64,000 nt of DNA from JAFLTL01 sp964389525 (GCA_964389525.1 CAYMEX010000011.1:28011-92010), one strand, 5' to 3'. Numbered from the stretch's first letter, positions 35,247 to 44,812 are shown. Notes: a model not told the origin generated them from the letters alone. Program-made: numbers and translations.

Positions 35247-36053
35247 ATGGATATAATCAAGGAACTCGGCGACAGCCGCCTTTACAATCTTCATTCACAT
35301 ACTCAATTCTGCGACGGCAAGGCCGAGATGAGGGACTTTGCGGAAGCGGCTTTCGAGGCCGGTTTCACCCACTACGGCTACTCACCCCACTCGCCTATCT
35401 GCCTTGAAAGCAGCTGCAACATGGCAGAGAGCGATGTGCCGGTCTATCTCGCCGAGGTCGAGAGTATAAAACGCAGCAAGTGGGGCGAGAAGGTGAAGTT
35501 CTACGCCTCGATGGAGATCGATTATCTCGGCAAGCAGTGGGGCCCCGCAATACCTTATTTTCAGGATATGGCGCTCGACTACCGCATAGGTTCGGTACAC
35601 TTCACGCCCAACCGTCATGGCGAGTTTATCGACATCGACGGCCCGGCAAGCGATTTCATCAAGAAGATGCACGACCACTTCAACGACGATATACGCTATG
35701 TGGTGGAAAAGTATTTTGAACAGGAGCATGAGATGATCGACGCGGGCGGCTTCGACATCATCGGTCATTTCGACAAGATCGGACACAATGGCTCACACTT
35801 TGCCGAAGGTCTTGACCATGAGGACTGGTATATGGATCTCGTTGACGGAGTGATATCGCATATCGCCTCGGCTGGAATAATCGCGGAAATAAACACGAAA
35901 GCGAAAAAAATACATAACCGCTTTTTCCCGGACGAACGACACTGGCAAAAGCTTGTGGATGCAGGAATCCCCGTCGTGGTTAACAGTGACGCACATCACC
36001 CTCTGCTTATCAACGCTGACAGGGATTATCCGCTGGAGTGGCTCGGTAAATAA
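35247..36053 (+). CDS. PHP-domain phosphatase (histidinol-phosphatase HisJ-like)
   Basis: From ATG 35247 the protein has 268 residues. PHP metal-site motifs are visible: YNLHSHTQFCDGKAEM (HxH and the following Asp), HYGYSPHSPI (His), ASMEIDYLG (Glu), RIGSVHFTP (His), DIIGHFDKIG (His) and NSDAHHPLLI (Asp/His). This is the set of the trinuclear HisJ-type phosphatases, which hydrolyse histidinol phosphate. The upstream extension of the frame lies in repeat DNA and is rejected. No other his gene is near. Confidence 0.9.
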   Translation: MDIIKELGDSRLYNLHSHTQFCDGKAEMRDFAEAAFEAGFTHYGYSPHSPICLESSCNMAESDVPVYLAEVESIKRSKWGEKVKFYASMEIDYLGKQWGPAIPYFQDMALDYRIGSVHFTPNRHGEFIDIDGPASDFIKKMHDHFNDDIRYVVEKYFEQEHEMIDAGGFDIIGHFDKIGHNGSHFAEGLDHEDWYMDLVDGVISHIASAGIIAEINTKAKKIHNRFFPDERHWQKLVDAGIPVVVNSDAHHPLLINADRDYPLEWLGK

Positions 36054-36066
36054 TAACGGATAGCTA

Positions 36067-36471
36067 TAATAGCTGATATAGCTGATATAGCGGGTGTGGT
36101 GGATAGTGAAGTTGGGGTTCAGTCTCTGTGAGACTGGGGGTCGTGGCCGGGTTATGGCATCTGCGATGCCTCGGACAGTCGAGCGCGGGAATAGTGTGTC
36201 GCTGCGCTGCAGCTCTGTGATGGTTATGCAGCGTACACCGGGTTCGTTTCACTCACCCGGTGCTACACATGTTGCGCCGCGCTGCGGCTACAAGATGACA
36301 TCGCAATCACAAGAGCAAGAACCCTGGTGTAAGTAAAGGTGCAACCCACGTAGCGGGTTTTGAAGATGAGAACCACTCACCCGGTGCTACACATGTTGCG
36401 CCGCGCTGCGGCTACAAGATTACAATAATAGCTGATATAGCGGATGTGGTGGAGATAGTGAAGTTTTAACA
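36067..36471. repeat. Palindrome-rich intergenic repeat block A
   Basis: The stretch 36054-36526 has no convincing gene. It contains a 47-base perfect direct repeat (36250-36296 and 36374-36420), a GATATAGCGGxTGTGGTGG repeat at each end (about 36075 and 36435), and small palindromes such as CAGTCTCTGTGAGACTG (36120-36136) and GGCATCTGCGATGCC (36156-36170). The last two recur in block B at 45019 and 45114. Confidence 0.85.
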
Positions 36472-36535
36472 GTGAGGAGTGTGCGGATTATGGAAAGTAT
36501 GGGTATTTTTACGGCGGTAAAAATGATTGTATGAT

Positions 36536-36907
36536 ATGATACTTCAATGTGCGATCCTGTTTGCGTTTCTCGCAATGGGTGAATTAATCGTCTACTGCAC
36601 CGGCATACCCGTGCCGTCGAGCATCATCGGTATGCTTCTGCTTACAGCGGCTCTGAAACTGCGTATTATCAGGTTGTTCTGGGTCGATAAGGTATCGGAT
36701 TTTCTGGTGAAGAATCTCGGCTTCTTCTTCGTTCCGGCGGGAGTGGGGCTTATGCGTTGTCTCGATCTGATTTCGGAACAGTGGCTACCGATCGTTGCGG
36801 CTTCGGTCATAAGCACTTTTCTGATTATCGCTACGACGGGATGGGTGCACCAGGTGGTACGCCGCACCATGTCGACCCGCCGCACTCTGAAAGGAACGTC
36901 TATCTAA
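36536..36907 (+). CDS. lrgA: CidA/LrgA-family holin-like protein
   Basis: This small membrane protein of about 123 residues has four hydrophobic segments and the LrgA/CidA pattern: GELIVYCTGIPVPSSIIGML and NLGFFFVPAGVGLM. The ATG at 36536 (MILQCAILFAFLAMGE) is preferred over a TTG at 36527. The family is linked to murein hydrolase control, overflow metabolite export and cell death. It is followed 12 bases later by lrgB. Confidence 0.9.
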   Translation: MILQCAILFAFLAMGELIVYCTGIPVPSSIIGMLLLTAALKLRIIRLFWVDKVSDFLVKNLGFFFVPAGVGLMRCLDLISEQWLPIVAASVISTFLIIATTGWVHQVVRRTMSTRRTLKGTSI

Positions 36908-36919
36908 ACTGCTAAAGTC

Positions 36920-37618
36920 ATGGAATTTCTCACAAACAAAATCTTTCTTATCGCCCTGACTTTTGTGGTGTTTTTAGGATCGCGCCTGCTGCAACGCCGA
37001 ACCGGTATCGCACTGCTTAATCCAATATTGATATCGATAATCGTTCTTATAGTCGTATTGAGCTGCTGCGGTGTAGACTACGACACATACAAGGAGGGAG
37101 GCGATTATATCGAGTTCTGGCTGAAACCTGCCGTAGTGGCTTTAGGTGTACCGCTTTACCGTCAGCTTGAGTCTATAAAGAAACAGATACTGCCTCTGAT
37201 ACTTGCCGAACTTGCGGGCTGCGTGGTCGGCCTTGTGTCGGTTGTGGCAATCGCCGAAGTACTCGGCGCAACAAAGGAGGTGGTGCTGTCGCTTGCGCCT
37301 AAGGCTGTGACAACGCCCATAGCCATGGAGATTTCGTCGACAGTCGGAGGGCTGCCTCCACTGACAGCCGCAGTGGTTGTGTGTACCGGTATTTTTGGAG
37401 GAATGGCCGGTTTCCGTATGGTGAAAATGAGCAGAATAAAAAGTCCGATTGCAACGGGACTATCGATCGGCACAGCCGCACATGCCGTCGGCACGGCTGC
37501 CGTGATGGAACGCGGCGAGCGATATGGTGCTTTCTCGTCGCTCGGACTGATACTCAACGGGCTTCTGACGGCTCTTCTTTCGCCGGTGATATTGTCTCTG
37601 CTGGGCTACACGGTCTGA
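36920..37618 (+). CDS. lrgB: LrgB/CidB-family membrane protein
   Basis: The 232-residue protein has about seven membrane segments and typical LrgB motifs: FWLKPAVVALGVPLYRQLES, LSLAPKAVTTPIAMEIS and GTAAHAVGTAAVMERGER. It works with LrgA, and in plants the fused PLGG1 exports glycolate, so transport of small acids is possible. The order lrgA-lrgB is the standard one. A long hairpin after the gene separates it from the convergent GH57 gene. Confidence 0.93.
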   Translation: MEFLTNKIFLIALTFVVFLGSRLLQRRTGIALLNPILISIIVLIVVLSCCGVDYDTYKEGGDYIEFWLKPAVVALGVPLYRQLESIKKQILPLILAELAGCVVGLVSVVAIAEVLGATKEVVLSLAPKAVTTPIAMEISSTVGGLPPLTAAVVVCTGIFGGMAGFRMVKMSRIKSPIATGLSIGTAAHAVGTAAVMERGERYGAFSSLGLILNGLLTALLSPVILSLLGYTV

Positions 37619-37679
37619 CACCCAAGAAGCTGACATTGGATATTTTCAAGGTGCTCCCGGCACAAACAGATGAAAAGCA

Positions 37680-37719
37680 GAATGGCAAGGACATACTACA
37701 AAAAGAGTCCTTGCCATTC
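37680..37719. terminator. Bidirectional terminator between lrgB and the GH57 gene
   Basis: GAATGGCAAGGAC (37680-37692) and GTCCTTGCCATTC (37707-37719) form a perfect 13-base stem with a 14-base loop. On the minus strand it is followed by TGCTTTTC. Confidence 0.75.
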
Positions 37720-37755
37720 ATATAGAGAAGATTAAGTGCCGGATAGACTACGCGA

Positions 37756-39201
37756 TCACTTCTTGGCCGCGCGGGGCTTGCGCTCCTTTTTCGGAGCCTC
37801 GTCGTCGGCAGCCTCGGCTTTCTTCGCACGAGGCTTGCGCTCTTTCTTTGCCGGAGCGGGAGCCTCTGCAGCAGCCTCACGGTTTTTATGCTCCTCGTTG
37901 AAGTGCTCGGCATTGAGTCGCATTGTCGTGAGCTCCTTGTTGAGTGTCTCGATCTCACGTGCCTGGTTGCGTATGGTAGTGAGAAGCGAGTTAAGCTCCT
38001 CGTTCTCGATCGAGAGCGGGTACTGCTCCTCTACCCTGACAATGAAGTCGGCCAGAACGTTCATGTAGTTGGTGAACGCCTGATAGGGTGTCTCATAGGG
38101 TGAGAAATGCGAGTGCACGTCGCCGTCGGCCATATGCTTTGTCGACATGTAGAAGAAGTGGTCGGATGCCTGCAGACGCGCCCAGTCCTGCTGCAAAGGA
38201 CGGTCTTCACACAGACGCACTCGCTCTGATATGCTGTAGAGTTTGCGGAACGCCTCGTTCTGCAGCTGGTTGCCGAGCCATGCGGATGTGTCGCGTGCCT
38301 CGTCGGCCCATGAGATCGGGAAAGGCACTGACAGCTCACCTACCGACTTGAGTTTCTGGATCGCCTCGGACGGTGTCCAGAAATCGATGCCACGCTCGGC
38401 AGCGAAACGCGGCAGAGCCTCAAGGAACTGGAATATGCCGCTCTCGCGTGCCTGCAGCTCGCCGAATGTCTCGAGGTTCATAAAGAGGTTTACGATCTGC
38501 TCCTCGGGCGGGGTGGATGCGATCCAGTCGATGTATTTGTCGGCAGTGAGGGGATATGCGTCCCACTCGGTGTTACTGAAGCGGAATGCGATATCGTCGC
38601 TGAGTTTCGAGTTCTTCAGAAGGAGTTTCAGCTTTGGAGCCGTAGCGGCCGAGTAGACATAGTTGGGCGACTTCCAGCCGAGGATGTGCTTGGCGCCGTC
38701 GGTGATAGCTCCCTTGAAGCCCATGTCGAGGATCTGCGGAGCGATCTCGTCGCTGTATATCAGCTCGGTGTTGCGGAACACCTTGGGCGTGAGACCGAAG
38801 ATTTCCTTGATCTTGGCGCTGTGCTGACGTACCTCGGCACGGAACTCATCGGGGTCGATAAGCGACGAGAGCGAGTGGCTGTAGGTCTCGGCAAGGAACT
38901 CGACCTTGCCTGTGTCGGCAAGTTTCTTGAGTATGTCGATGAACTCAGGCACATACTGCTCGCACTGCTCGAGCGCAAGGCCGGTGATGGAGATGGCACA
39001 ACGGAATTTTCCGCCTGTCTCGGTGATCATGCGCAGCAGGCTCTCGGCAGCCGGGATGTAGCTGCGGTGAGCTATGCGCGTGATGATGTCGTCGTTGGCA
39101 AAATCGTCGTAGTAGTAGTGTGAGTTGCCAATGTCGAAGAAGCGGTAGCGTTTCAGGCGGAACGGCTGATGTATCTGGAAATAAAAGCAAATGGCTTTCA
39201 T
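37756..39201 (-). CDS. GH57-family alpha-amylase or glucan-branching enzyme with Lys-rich tail
   Basis: From ATG 39201 (MKAICFYFQIHQPFRLKRYR) the protein has 481 residues. The GH57 barrel shows HQPFR, the segment KVFRNTELIYSDEIA with the probable nucleophile Glu, and SNTEWDAYPLTADKY. Known members cut or transfer alpha-glucans. The last ~45 residues are low-complexity and basic, with KKERKPRA occurring twice, so the tail is likely disordered. It is third in a minus-strand run with a glycogen synthase-like GT4 and a debranching enzyme, so intracellular glycogen is its likely substrate. Confidence 0.92.
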   Translation of the reverse strand: MKAICFYFQIHQPFRLKRYRFFDIGNSHYYYDDFANDDIITRIAHRSYIPAAESLLRMITETGGKFRCAISITGLALEQCEQYVPEFIDILKKLADTGKVEFLAETYSHSLSSLIDPDEFRAEVRQHSAKIKEIFGLTPKVFRNTELIYSDEIAPQILDMGFKGAITDGAKHILGWKSPNYVYSAATAPKLKLLLKNSKLSDDIAFRFSNTEWDAYPLTADKYIDWIASTPPEEQIVNLFMNLETFGELQARESGIFQFLEALPRFAAERGIDFWTPSEAIQKLKSVGELSVPFPISWADEARDTSAWLGNQLQNEAFRKLYSISERVRLCEDRPLQQDWARLQASDHFFYMSTKHMADGDVHSHFSPYETPYQAFTNYMNVLADFIVRVEEQYPLSIENEELNSLLTTIRNQAREIETLNKELTTMRLNAEHFNEEHKNREAAAEAPAPAKKERKPRAKKAEAADDEAPKKERKPRAAKK

Positions 39202-39253
39202 GATGGGTCTTGGTGTTTTCGGATTGATGGAATTATGGATTTTCTCTTGATGG

Positions 39254-40516
39254 TCATGCCTGGCCAAGCACCTTGCGGTATATGTCGATGACTTTCGCCC
39301 CGGCCTTGTCCCACGTGATCTGCGCGACCTCTCTGAGTCCGTCCTCACGCAACTGGTTGTACATTGCCGGATATGTGATGATCGAATAAATGGCGTCGGC
39401 CATGGCGTCGATATCCCAGTAGTCGGTCTTGATGACGTTTGTGAGAATCTCGGCGCATCCGCTCTGCTTGGATATGATCGACGGAACTCCCATCTGCATC
39501 GCCTCGAGAGGCGAAATGCCGAAAGGCTCCGACACCGAAGGCATCATGTAGACGTCGCTTGCCTTCAGCATCTCATAGACCTGGCGCCCCTTCTGGAAGC
39601 CGGGGAAGTGGAAGCGGTCGGCGATGCCGCGCTCTGCGGCAAGACGTATCATCTTGTCCATCATGTCGCCGCTGCCCGCCATGACGAAACGGACGTTGTG
39701 ATCGAGCTTGAGCACCTTGGCCGCGGCCTCGACGAAGTACTCGGGGCCTTTCTGCATGGTGATGCGGCCGAGGAAGGTGACGATCTTCTCTTTAGGCTTG
39801 TTGACCTGAATGTCGAGCAGATCCTGACTGAGCGGCACGACCGCATTGTGGACGGTAGTGACCTTGGCGGGATCTATGCCATATTTCTCGATAACGGTCT
39901 GGCGCGTGAGGTTGCTGACGGTGATGATGTGATCGGCGTGAAGCATGCCGTCGCGCTCGATGCCGAACACCGTGGGGTTGACATTGCCGCGCGAACGGTC
40001 GTAGTCGGTGGCGTGTACGTGTATGACCAGCGGACGCCCGGTGACCTGCTTTGCATGTATGCCGGCAGGATATGTGAGCCAGTCGTGAGAGTGTATGACG
40101 TCAAATTTCTCGGTGCGCGCCACGACACCGGCCATGATCGAGTAGTTGTTTATCTCTTCAAGCAGGTTGTCGGGATAACGTCCGGAGAACTCTATGCAAC
40201 CGAGATCGTTGGTGCGCATGTAGTTGAAGTCGGCATATATGTGGTCGCGCAGTCTGAAATACTCGTCGGGACTCATGACATTGCCGATGCGGCTCTCGAC
40301 ATACTCGCGGCTTACATCGCGCCATGCGACAGGCACCTGCGAGGCTCCAATGATCTTGGCAAAGCTCTTGTCTTCATCGCCATACGGCTTGGGAATGACA
40401 AATGTAATGTCCATGTCGCCGCACTCCCACATCCCTTTGGTGAGACCGTAGCTGGCGGTGCCGAGACCTCCAAGAATGTGAGGGGGGAACTCCCACCCAA
40501 ACATCAGTGCTTTCAT
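39254..40516 (-). CDS. GT4 glycosyltransferase, glycogen synthase-like
   Basis: The 420-residue GT-B protein starts FGWEFPPHILGGLGTASYGL, the nucleotide-sugar loop of GT4/GT5 glucan synthases. Other motifs are DVIHSHDWLTYPAGIHAKQ, VTFLGRITMQKGPEYFVEAA, and the EX7E box SEPFGISPLEAMQMGVPSI. In Bacteroides the equivalent gene between the GH57 and debranching genes is taken to be the glycogen synthase, using UDP- or ADP-glucose. It lies 18 bases after the debranching gene and 52 before the GH57 gene. Confidence 0.9.
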   Translation of the reverse strand: MKALMFGWEFPPHILGGLGTASYGLTKGMWECGDMDITFVIPKPYGDEDKSFAKIIGASQVPVAWRDVSREYVESRIGNVMSPDEYFRLRDHIYADFNYMRTNDLGCIEFSGRYPDNLLEEINNYSIMAGVVARTEKFDVIHSHDWLTYPAGIHAKQVTGRPLVIHVHATDYDRSRGNVNPTVFGIERDGMLHADHIITVSNLTRQTVIEKYGIDPAKVTTVHNAVVPLSQDLLDIQVNKPKEKIVTFLGRITMQKGPEYFVEAAAKVLKLDHNVRFVMAGSGDMMDKMIRLAAERGIADRFHFPGFQKGRQVYEMLKASDVYMMPSVSEPFGISPLEAMQMGVPSIISKQSGCAEILTNVIKTDYWDIDAMADAIYSIITYPAMYNQLREDGLREVAQITWDKAGAKVIDIYRKVLGQA

Positions 40517-40534
40517 ATTTTGTGTTATACTATA

Positions 40535-42499
40535 TTACGGATGGGTATTAGTCGTGGTGTTAAGCCTCTTGATCGTGCGTAAGGTGCGCAGAACCTCGGC
40601 TATATTTGTGGCATGGCTTATGGCTCCTCGCCCGGCAAACGGCGGGTTGCCGTCGTAGAGCTGCGAGAGTGATCCGATGCACCCTTGCGACATCTCCTCC
40701 TCGAATCCGATGAGCATACGGTCGATGTAGGAGATCGCGCCGAGCCCATAGACCTTGAAGCAGGCATCGGCGTAGAAGCCGATGAGCCACGGGCGTGCAG
40801 GCCCCTGATGGAGGGCAAGCTCGCGCTCCTCGGGCGATCCGAGGTAGAAGGGACGATAGCCGTAGCTCTTCGGCGAAAGTGTGCGCAGCCCCTTGGGCGT
40901 GAGCAGCTCGCGTGTGACGACGTCGAGGACGCCTTTGCGTTGGCGGCGGTCGAGCGGCGAGTAGTCAAGTCCAATGACAATGGCCATGTTGGGACGCACC
41001 GACGGATCGGCATACGGCCCGTTGACATAGTCGTAGAGATAACCGTAGTCGTTGAGGAATGTGTCGACAAAAGGCGCCTTCATCTTCTCGGCCTGCGCCA
41101 CCCAGCGGTCGTGGTCTTCGGAAAGCGTGCTGTCGCCTTCGACAAGGTGGGCCGCAAACATGAGGGCGTTATACCATAGGGCGTTGAACTCGACAAGCAT
41201 GCCAGTGCGCGGTATGACGGGACGGCCGTTGAGCATGGAGTTCATCCACGACACGGGCTTATCCTCGCCGTAGGTCGTCAGCAATCCGGTCGCATGATCG
41301 ACATGGAGGTTGGGGTGACGGTTGTCGAGGATATAATCGATGATGCGGCGCAATCCGGCGAGATATTTCTCGCGCGTGGCTGCATCGCCTTCGCTTTTCG
41401 CATACTGCTGTATCGCCCACGCTGCCCAGAGTGGTATGTCGGGGAGGTCGATGCCGTGTATGCGGTCGTCGAGCTCGCCTGTATCCATGAAGCGGTCGAG
41501 AGCCTTAAAGGCTGTGGCGGTAATGCGCTCGAAGTCCTCGCGGTGGCCTATTGCAAGCGTGTTGCCCGGCAGCGACATGAATGTGTTGCGTGCAAGGACA
41601 GTGCCCCACGGGTAGCCTGAAAGCATGTATTCGTTTTCGCCGTCGCGCAGATAGAGCTGCTTGGCAGAGTTTTTAAGACAGTTGAAGAAGGATGTGCGCG
41701 GGGTGCGTGTGTCCTGCTCGGCTACAAAGAGCTTTGAGAGCGTGCGCGGCTTGACCTCGCTGACTCCTGCCGAGAAGATTATGCTCTCGCCTTTCTTGAT
41801 CGGAAGCGAGAAGTAGCCCGGCACCCATAGATCTTCGGTGTATGGCACTCCGCGCTCGAGATCCTTGACGTACTCTACGCCGTTGTACCAGTGCGGATCG
41901 TAGACCCACTCGGGCTTGCGCGAGAACTGCATGAAAAGCGTGGGGTATTTGTCGTACATACATGCGCTCACTCCGTTGTCGCACGGATTGACTGCCGTGT
42001 TGAGACGGTCGTTGGCAATGCAGAGCTCGTTGACATCACGGAATGCAAGGAACGGCCTGAACTGCAGTGTTGTCGGCGAATGTGCATCGACGAGCGTGTA
42101 GCGGATCAACAACCGGTTTTCGCCCGAGATAAACACTTTCTCTTTTGTGAGAATGACTCCTCCGACACGATATGTCATGCGTGGAATGCTCTCACAGTCA
42201 AACTCACGGATGTATTTGTGTCCGTTTGGACTGTAGACGCCTCCCTTGTAGCGGTGAATGCCGAGATTGAACGGCGCACCGTGCTGTATGACAGTCTCGT
42301 CGAGGGTAGAAAGCAGAACGTGGGAGCGGTGCCCGAGTTCCTCTACAGGAACGACAAGCAGCCCGTGCTGCTTGCGGGTGTTGCATCCTACAATGGTCGT
42401 ACAATGATAAGCACCCGCCTGATTTGTCCGAAGCATCTCCTTTGGGAGAGACTGCTCGAGATTAATCAGCAAATTCTTATCAAACTTGAGATAGCTCAT
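40535..42499 (-). CDS. Glycogen debranching enzyme (amylo-alpha-1,6-glucosidase)
   Basis: The 654-residue protein has an N-terminal debranching-enzyme domain (about residues 1-250: NQAGAYHCTTIVGCNTRKQH and RSHVLLSTLDETVIQHGAPF) and a C-terminal (alpha/alpha)6 barrel of the GDE_C type (about 300-640: GYPWGTVLARNTFMSLPG, NALWYNALMFAAHL, RPNMAIVIGLDYSPLDRRQR). It removes alpha-1,6 branches of glycogen in the cytoplasm. It is the first gene of the glycogen run with the GT4 and GH57 genes. Confidence 0.93.
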   Translation of the reverse strand: MSYLKFDKNLLINLEQSLPKEMLRTNQAGAYHCTTIVGCNTRKQHGLLVVPVEELGHRSHVLLSTLDETVIQHGAPFNLGIHRYKGGVYSPNGHKYIREFDCESIPRMTYRVGGVILTKEKVFISGENRLLIRYTLVDAHSPTTLQFRPFLAFRDVNELCIANDRLNTAVNPCDNGVSACMYDKYPTLFMQFSRKPEWVYDPHWYNGVEYVKDLERGVPYTEDLWVPGYFSLPIKKGESIIFSAGVSEVKPRTLSKLFVAEQDTRTPRTSFFNCLKNSAKQLYLRDGENEYMLSGYPWGTVLARNTFMSLPGNTLAIGHREDFERITATAFKALDRFMDTGELDDRIHGIDLPDIPLWAAWAIQQYAKSEGDAATREKYLAGLRRIIDYILDNRHPNLHVDHATGLLTTYGEDKPVSWMNSMLNGRPVIPRTGMLVEFNALWYNALMFAAHLVEGDSTLSEDHDRWVAQAEKMKAPFVDTFLNDYGYLYDYVNGPYADPSVRPNMAIVIGLDYSPLDRRQRKGVLDVVTRELLTPKGLRTLSPKSYGYRPFYLGSPEERELALHQGPARPWLIGFYADACFKVYGLGAISYIDRMLIGFEEEMSQGCIGSLSQLYDGNPPFAGRGAISHATNIAEVLRTLRTIKRLNTTTNTHP

Positions 42500-42885
42500 C
42501 TATTTTGGTTTTTTCTTAAATGTTTTTCAATGGTCATAGCAGTGGCTACACATGCTGATACATGATGCGTCGGTCGCGCTTCACAGCCCTAATGTAAAGT
42601 GTTCCTCGTGAAATAACAAATTTTTTATAAATAATTTTTACCTGCTTCATCAAATTCGAGGCCATTTAACCCGAAATGACCGCCAGTTTTTTATATCTTC
42701 GCACACAAACGACCCAACCAAAACACATTTTCACCTCAATGGAACTAATCATAGCTCCCAGAAATTAGAGAATGAAAAGAACGGTTCGTTTTTCCTGTTT
42801 AAGTCTTAAATCCGGCTTAAGCCCAAAAAGCCCTATAGATAGTATTCATAGATAGTATTCAACCATAAGAATCAAAAAAAGATAT
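42500..42885. other. Divergent intergenic region upstream of the debranching and ADP-ribosylglycohydrolase genes
   Basis: These 386 bases hold no gene of normal size. On the plus strand TATCTTCG at 42694-42701 resembles a -7 box. A 9-codon frame at 42739-42768 (MELIIAPRN) and a direct repeat of ATAGATAGTATTCA near 42836 and 42849 follow before the start at 42886. The long distance from the -7 box to the gene (about 185 bases) leaves room for a structured leader. Confidence 0.4.
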
Positions 42886-44433
42886 ATGACTAAATCGACA
42901 TTACTGCTATCGGCAGTAGCGGCGGCGTTGCTTACGTCGTGCGGTGGAAACCGGGCTTCGCAGGAAATACCGGCCGAAGTGACAATGAGCAAAGAAGTCC
43001 TGCTCGACAAGATAAAAGGCGGATGGGCCGGGCAGACTATCGGGTGCACGTTCGGCGGCCCGACCGAGTTCAACTACCGCGGAATAATGATCGCCGACTC
43101 TATCGCCATCGAGTGGCCCGACCACTACATCAAACATTATTACGATAATAATCCCTGGCTTTATGACGACATCTATATGGATCTGACGTTTGTGGATGTC
43201 TTCGACCGCCTTGGGCTCGACGCTCCCGTCGACTCGTTCGCTCTGGCATTTGCCAACGCCGAATACTCGCTCTGGCATGGCAACCAGGCCGCCCGATACA
43301 ATATCATATACAAAGGGATCATGCCTCCGGAATCGGGCCACTGGCGCAACTCGCCGCATGCCGACGACATAGATTTTCAGATCGAGGCCGACTTCGCCGG
43401 CCTTATGAGCCCCGGCATGCCGCAGACGGCGTCGGAGATCTCCGACAAGATCGGCCATATACTTGCCTATGGCGACGGCTGGTATGGCGGCGTATATGTG
43501 GCCAACATGTACGCACTGGCTTTTGTTAGCGACGATATAAACTACATCGTGACCGAGGCCCTGAAGTCGATACCCGAGCAGAGTCTATACCACAAGGTTA
43601 TCTCGGACGTGATCGGCTGGTGCCACCAGTATCCCGACGACTGGAAACAGACCTGGGCAGAGGTCGAGAAGCATTATGACAATGACAGGGGTTGTCCCGA
43701 AGGTGTATATGCTCCGCTCAATATCGACGCCACCGTCAACAGTGCCTACATAGTGATCGGCCTTCTCTACGGCCAGGGCGATTTCCACAAGACAATGGAG
43801 ATATCGACCCGCTGCGGACAGGACTCGGACTGCAACCCCGCCTCGGCGGCCGGCATCCTCGGCACCATGATGGGATACAGCAACATATCAGAAGAATGGA
43901 TGAAGAATCTGCGTGAGGTCGAGGATATGAATTTCGCCTATACCGACATCTCCCTGAACAAGACCTACGCGATGAGCATGGATCAGGCTCTGCAGCTCAT
44001 CGAAAAAAACGGAGGCAAGATCGACGAAAACGAAGTGACCATAAAGACACAGAAGGTCGAGCCGGTACGCTTCGAGCAGTCATTCCCCGGACTCTACCCG
44101 ACGCAACTTGTCGCACACGACCAGAAAACGATATCAGATATCGGCACCATCGAGTTTGAAGGGACAGGTATAGCCGTGAACGGATCGGTGAACACCTCTG
44201 ATCAGAGTTATATTGCAGAAATAGAGGCTTATCTCGACGGAAAGCTCGTAGAAAGTTTCAAGATGCCGGCAGCATTCCACGACCGCCGTCTTGATATATT
44301 CTGGGCCTATGAGCTACCGAATGGAAAGCACACTCTTGAGTTCAAGTGGCTCAATCCGGCCGAGGGTGTCTCAATCAGCTGCCCTAACCATATCATCTAC
44401 TCCGACAGCCCGACGGCGAGCCAGTACCAGTGA
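42886..44433 (+). CDS. Exported ADP-ribosylglycohydrolase-fold lipoprotein
   Basis: The 515-residue protein starts with a lipoprotein signal (lipobox LTSC at about residues 16-19). The DraG-type all-alpha domain covers about residues 35-370: IKGGWAGQTIGCTFGGPTEF, metal-binding DDIYMDLTFVDVFD and DSDCNPASAAGILGTMMGYS match the family's Asp-rich sites. A C-terminal extension (about 390-515) looks like a beta-sandwich, with GTIEFEGTGIAVNGSVNTSD. DraG-family enzymes remove ADP-ribose from proteins or act on related glycosides. Secretion argues for a sugar-like or nucleoside substrate outside the cytoplasm; this is inference. Confidence 0.88.
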   Translation: MTKSTLLLSAVAAALLTSCGGNRASQEIPAEVTMSKEVLLDKIKGGWAGQTIGCTFGGPTEFNYRGIMIADSIAIEWPDHYIKHYYDNNPWLYDDIYMDLTFVDVFDRLGLDAPVDSFALAFANAEYSLWHGNQAARYNIIYKGIMPPESGHWRNSPHADDIDFQIEADFAGLMSPGMPQTASEISDKIGHILAYGDGWYGGVYVANMYALAFVSDDINYIVTEALKSIPEQSLYHKVISDVIGWCHQYPDDWKQTWAEVEKHYDNDRGCPEGVYAPLNIDATVNSAYIVIGLLYGQGDFHKTMEISTRCGQDSDCNPASAAGILGTMMGYSNISEEWMKNLREVEDMNFAYTDISLNKTYAMSMDQALQLIEKNGGKIDENEVTIKTQKVEPVRFEQSFPGLYPTQLVAHDQKTISDIGTIEFEGTGIAVNGSVNTSDQSYIAEIEAYLDGKLVESFKMPAAFHDRRLDIFWAYELPNGKHTLEFKWLNPAEGVSISCPNHIIYSDSPTASQYQ

Positions 44434-44634
44434 GGTGCTGACGTGGAACACCGTTTTGAAAAAAAATGAAAAGTTTTTTCTGAAATATTTGCAGAATCAA
44501 CTTATTATCGCAATCTTGCGATTGAAAATACGCGTAGAGTTTAATAGTGATTGCCCGTGACAGGGCGACATGTTGACTCTGCGCTTATTTTTTACAGAGG
44601 AGAAGACAAGAACACAAAATTACATTCTATCGTC

Positions 44635-44812
44635 TTTGACGGATGCGGTGGGGTGGGAGAACCGCGCAATAGACGCAAATGAGTGAGCTGAAGAGACTAC
44701 ACGTGTGTCGCTGCGCTGCAGCTCCGGATGGGGTGCGCCGTACACCGGGTTCCCTCCGGTCACCCGGTGCTACATATGTGACGCCGCTACCGCGGCTTCG
44801 TTGAGATGAATA
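44635..44812. repeat. Long direct repeat, copy 1 (block B)
   Basis: About 178 bases resemble 45380-45561, starting with TTTGACGGATGCGGTGG against TTCGACGAATGCGGTGG and ending GATGAATA. Both contain CGCGCAATAGACGCAAAT, GTGTGTCGCTGCGCTGCAGC and the palindromic ACCGGGTTCCCTCCGG. Confidence 0.85.

Noticed and set aside
36094..36336. 80-codon frame between the PHP gene and lrgA
   Set aside because: It reads through repeat block A, including hairpins that recur elsewhere in non-coding DNA.
42739..42768. Nine-codon leader peptide MELIIAPRN
   Set aside because: It has no ribosome binding signal, no run of a regulatory amino acid and no clear attenuator downstream, so support is too thin.
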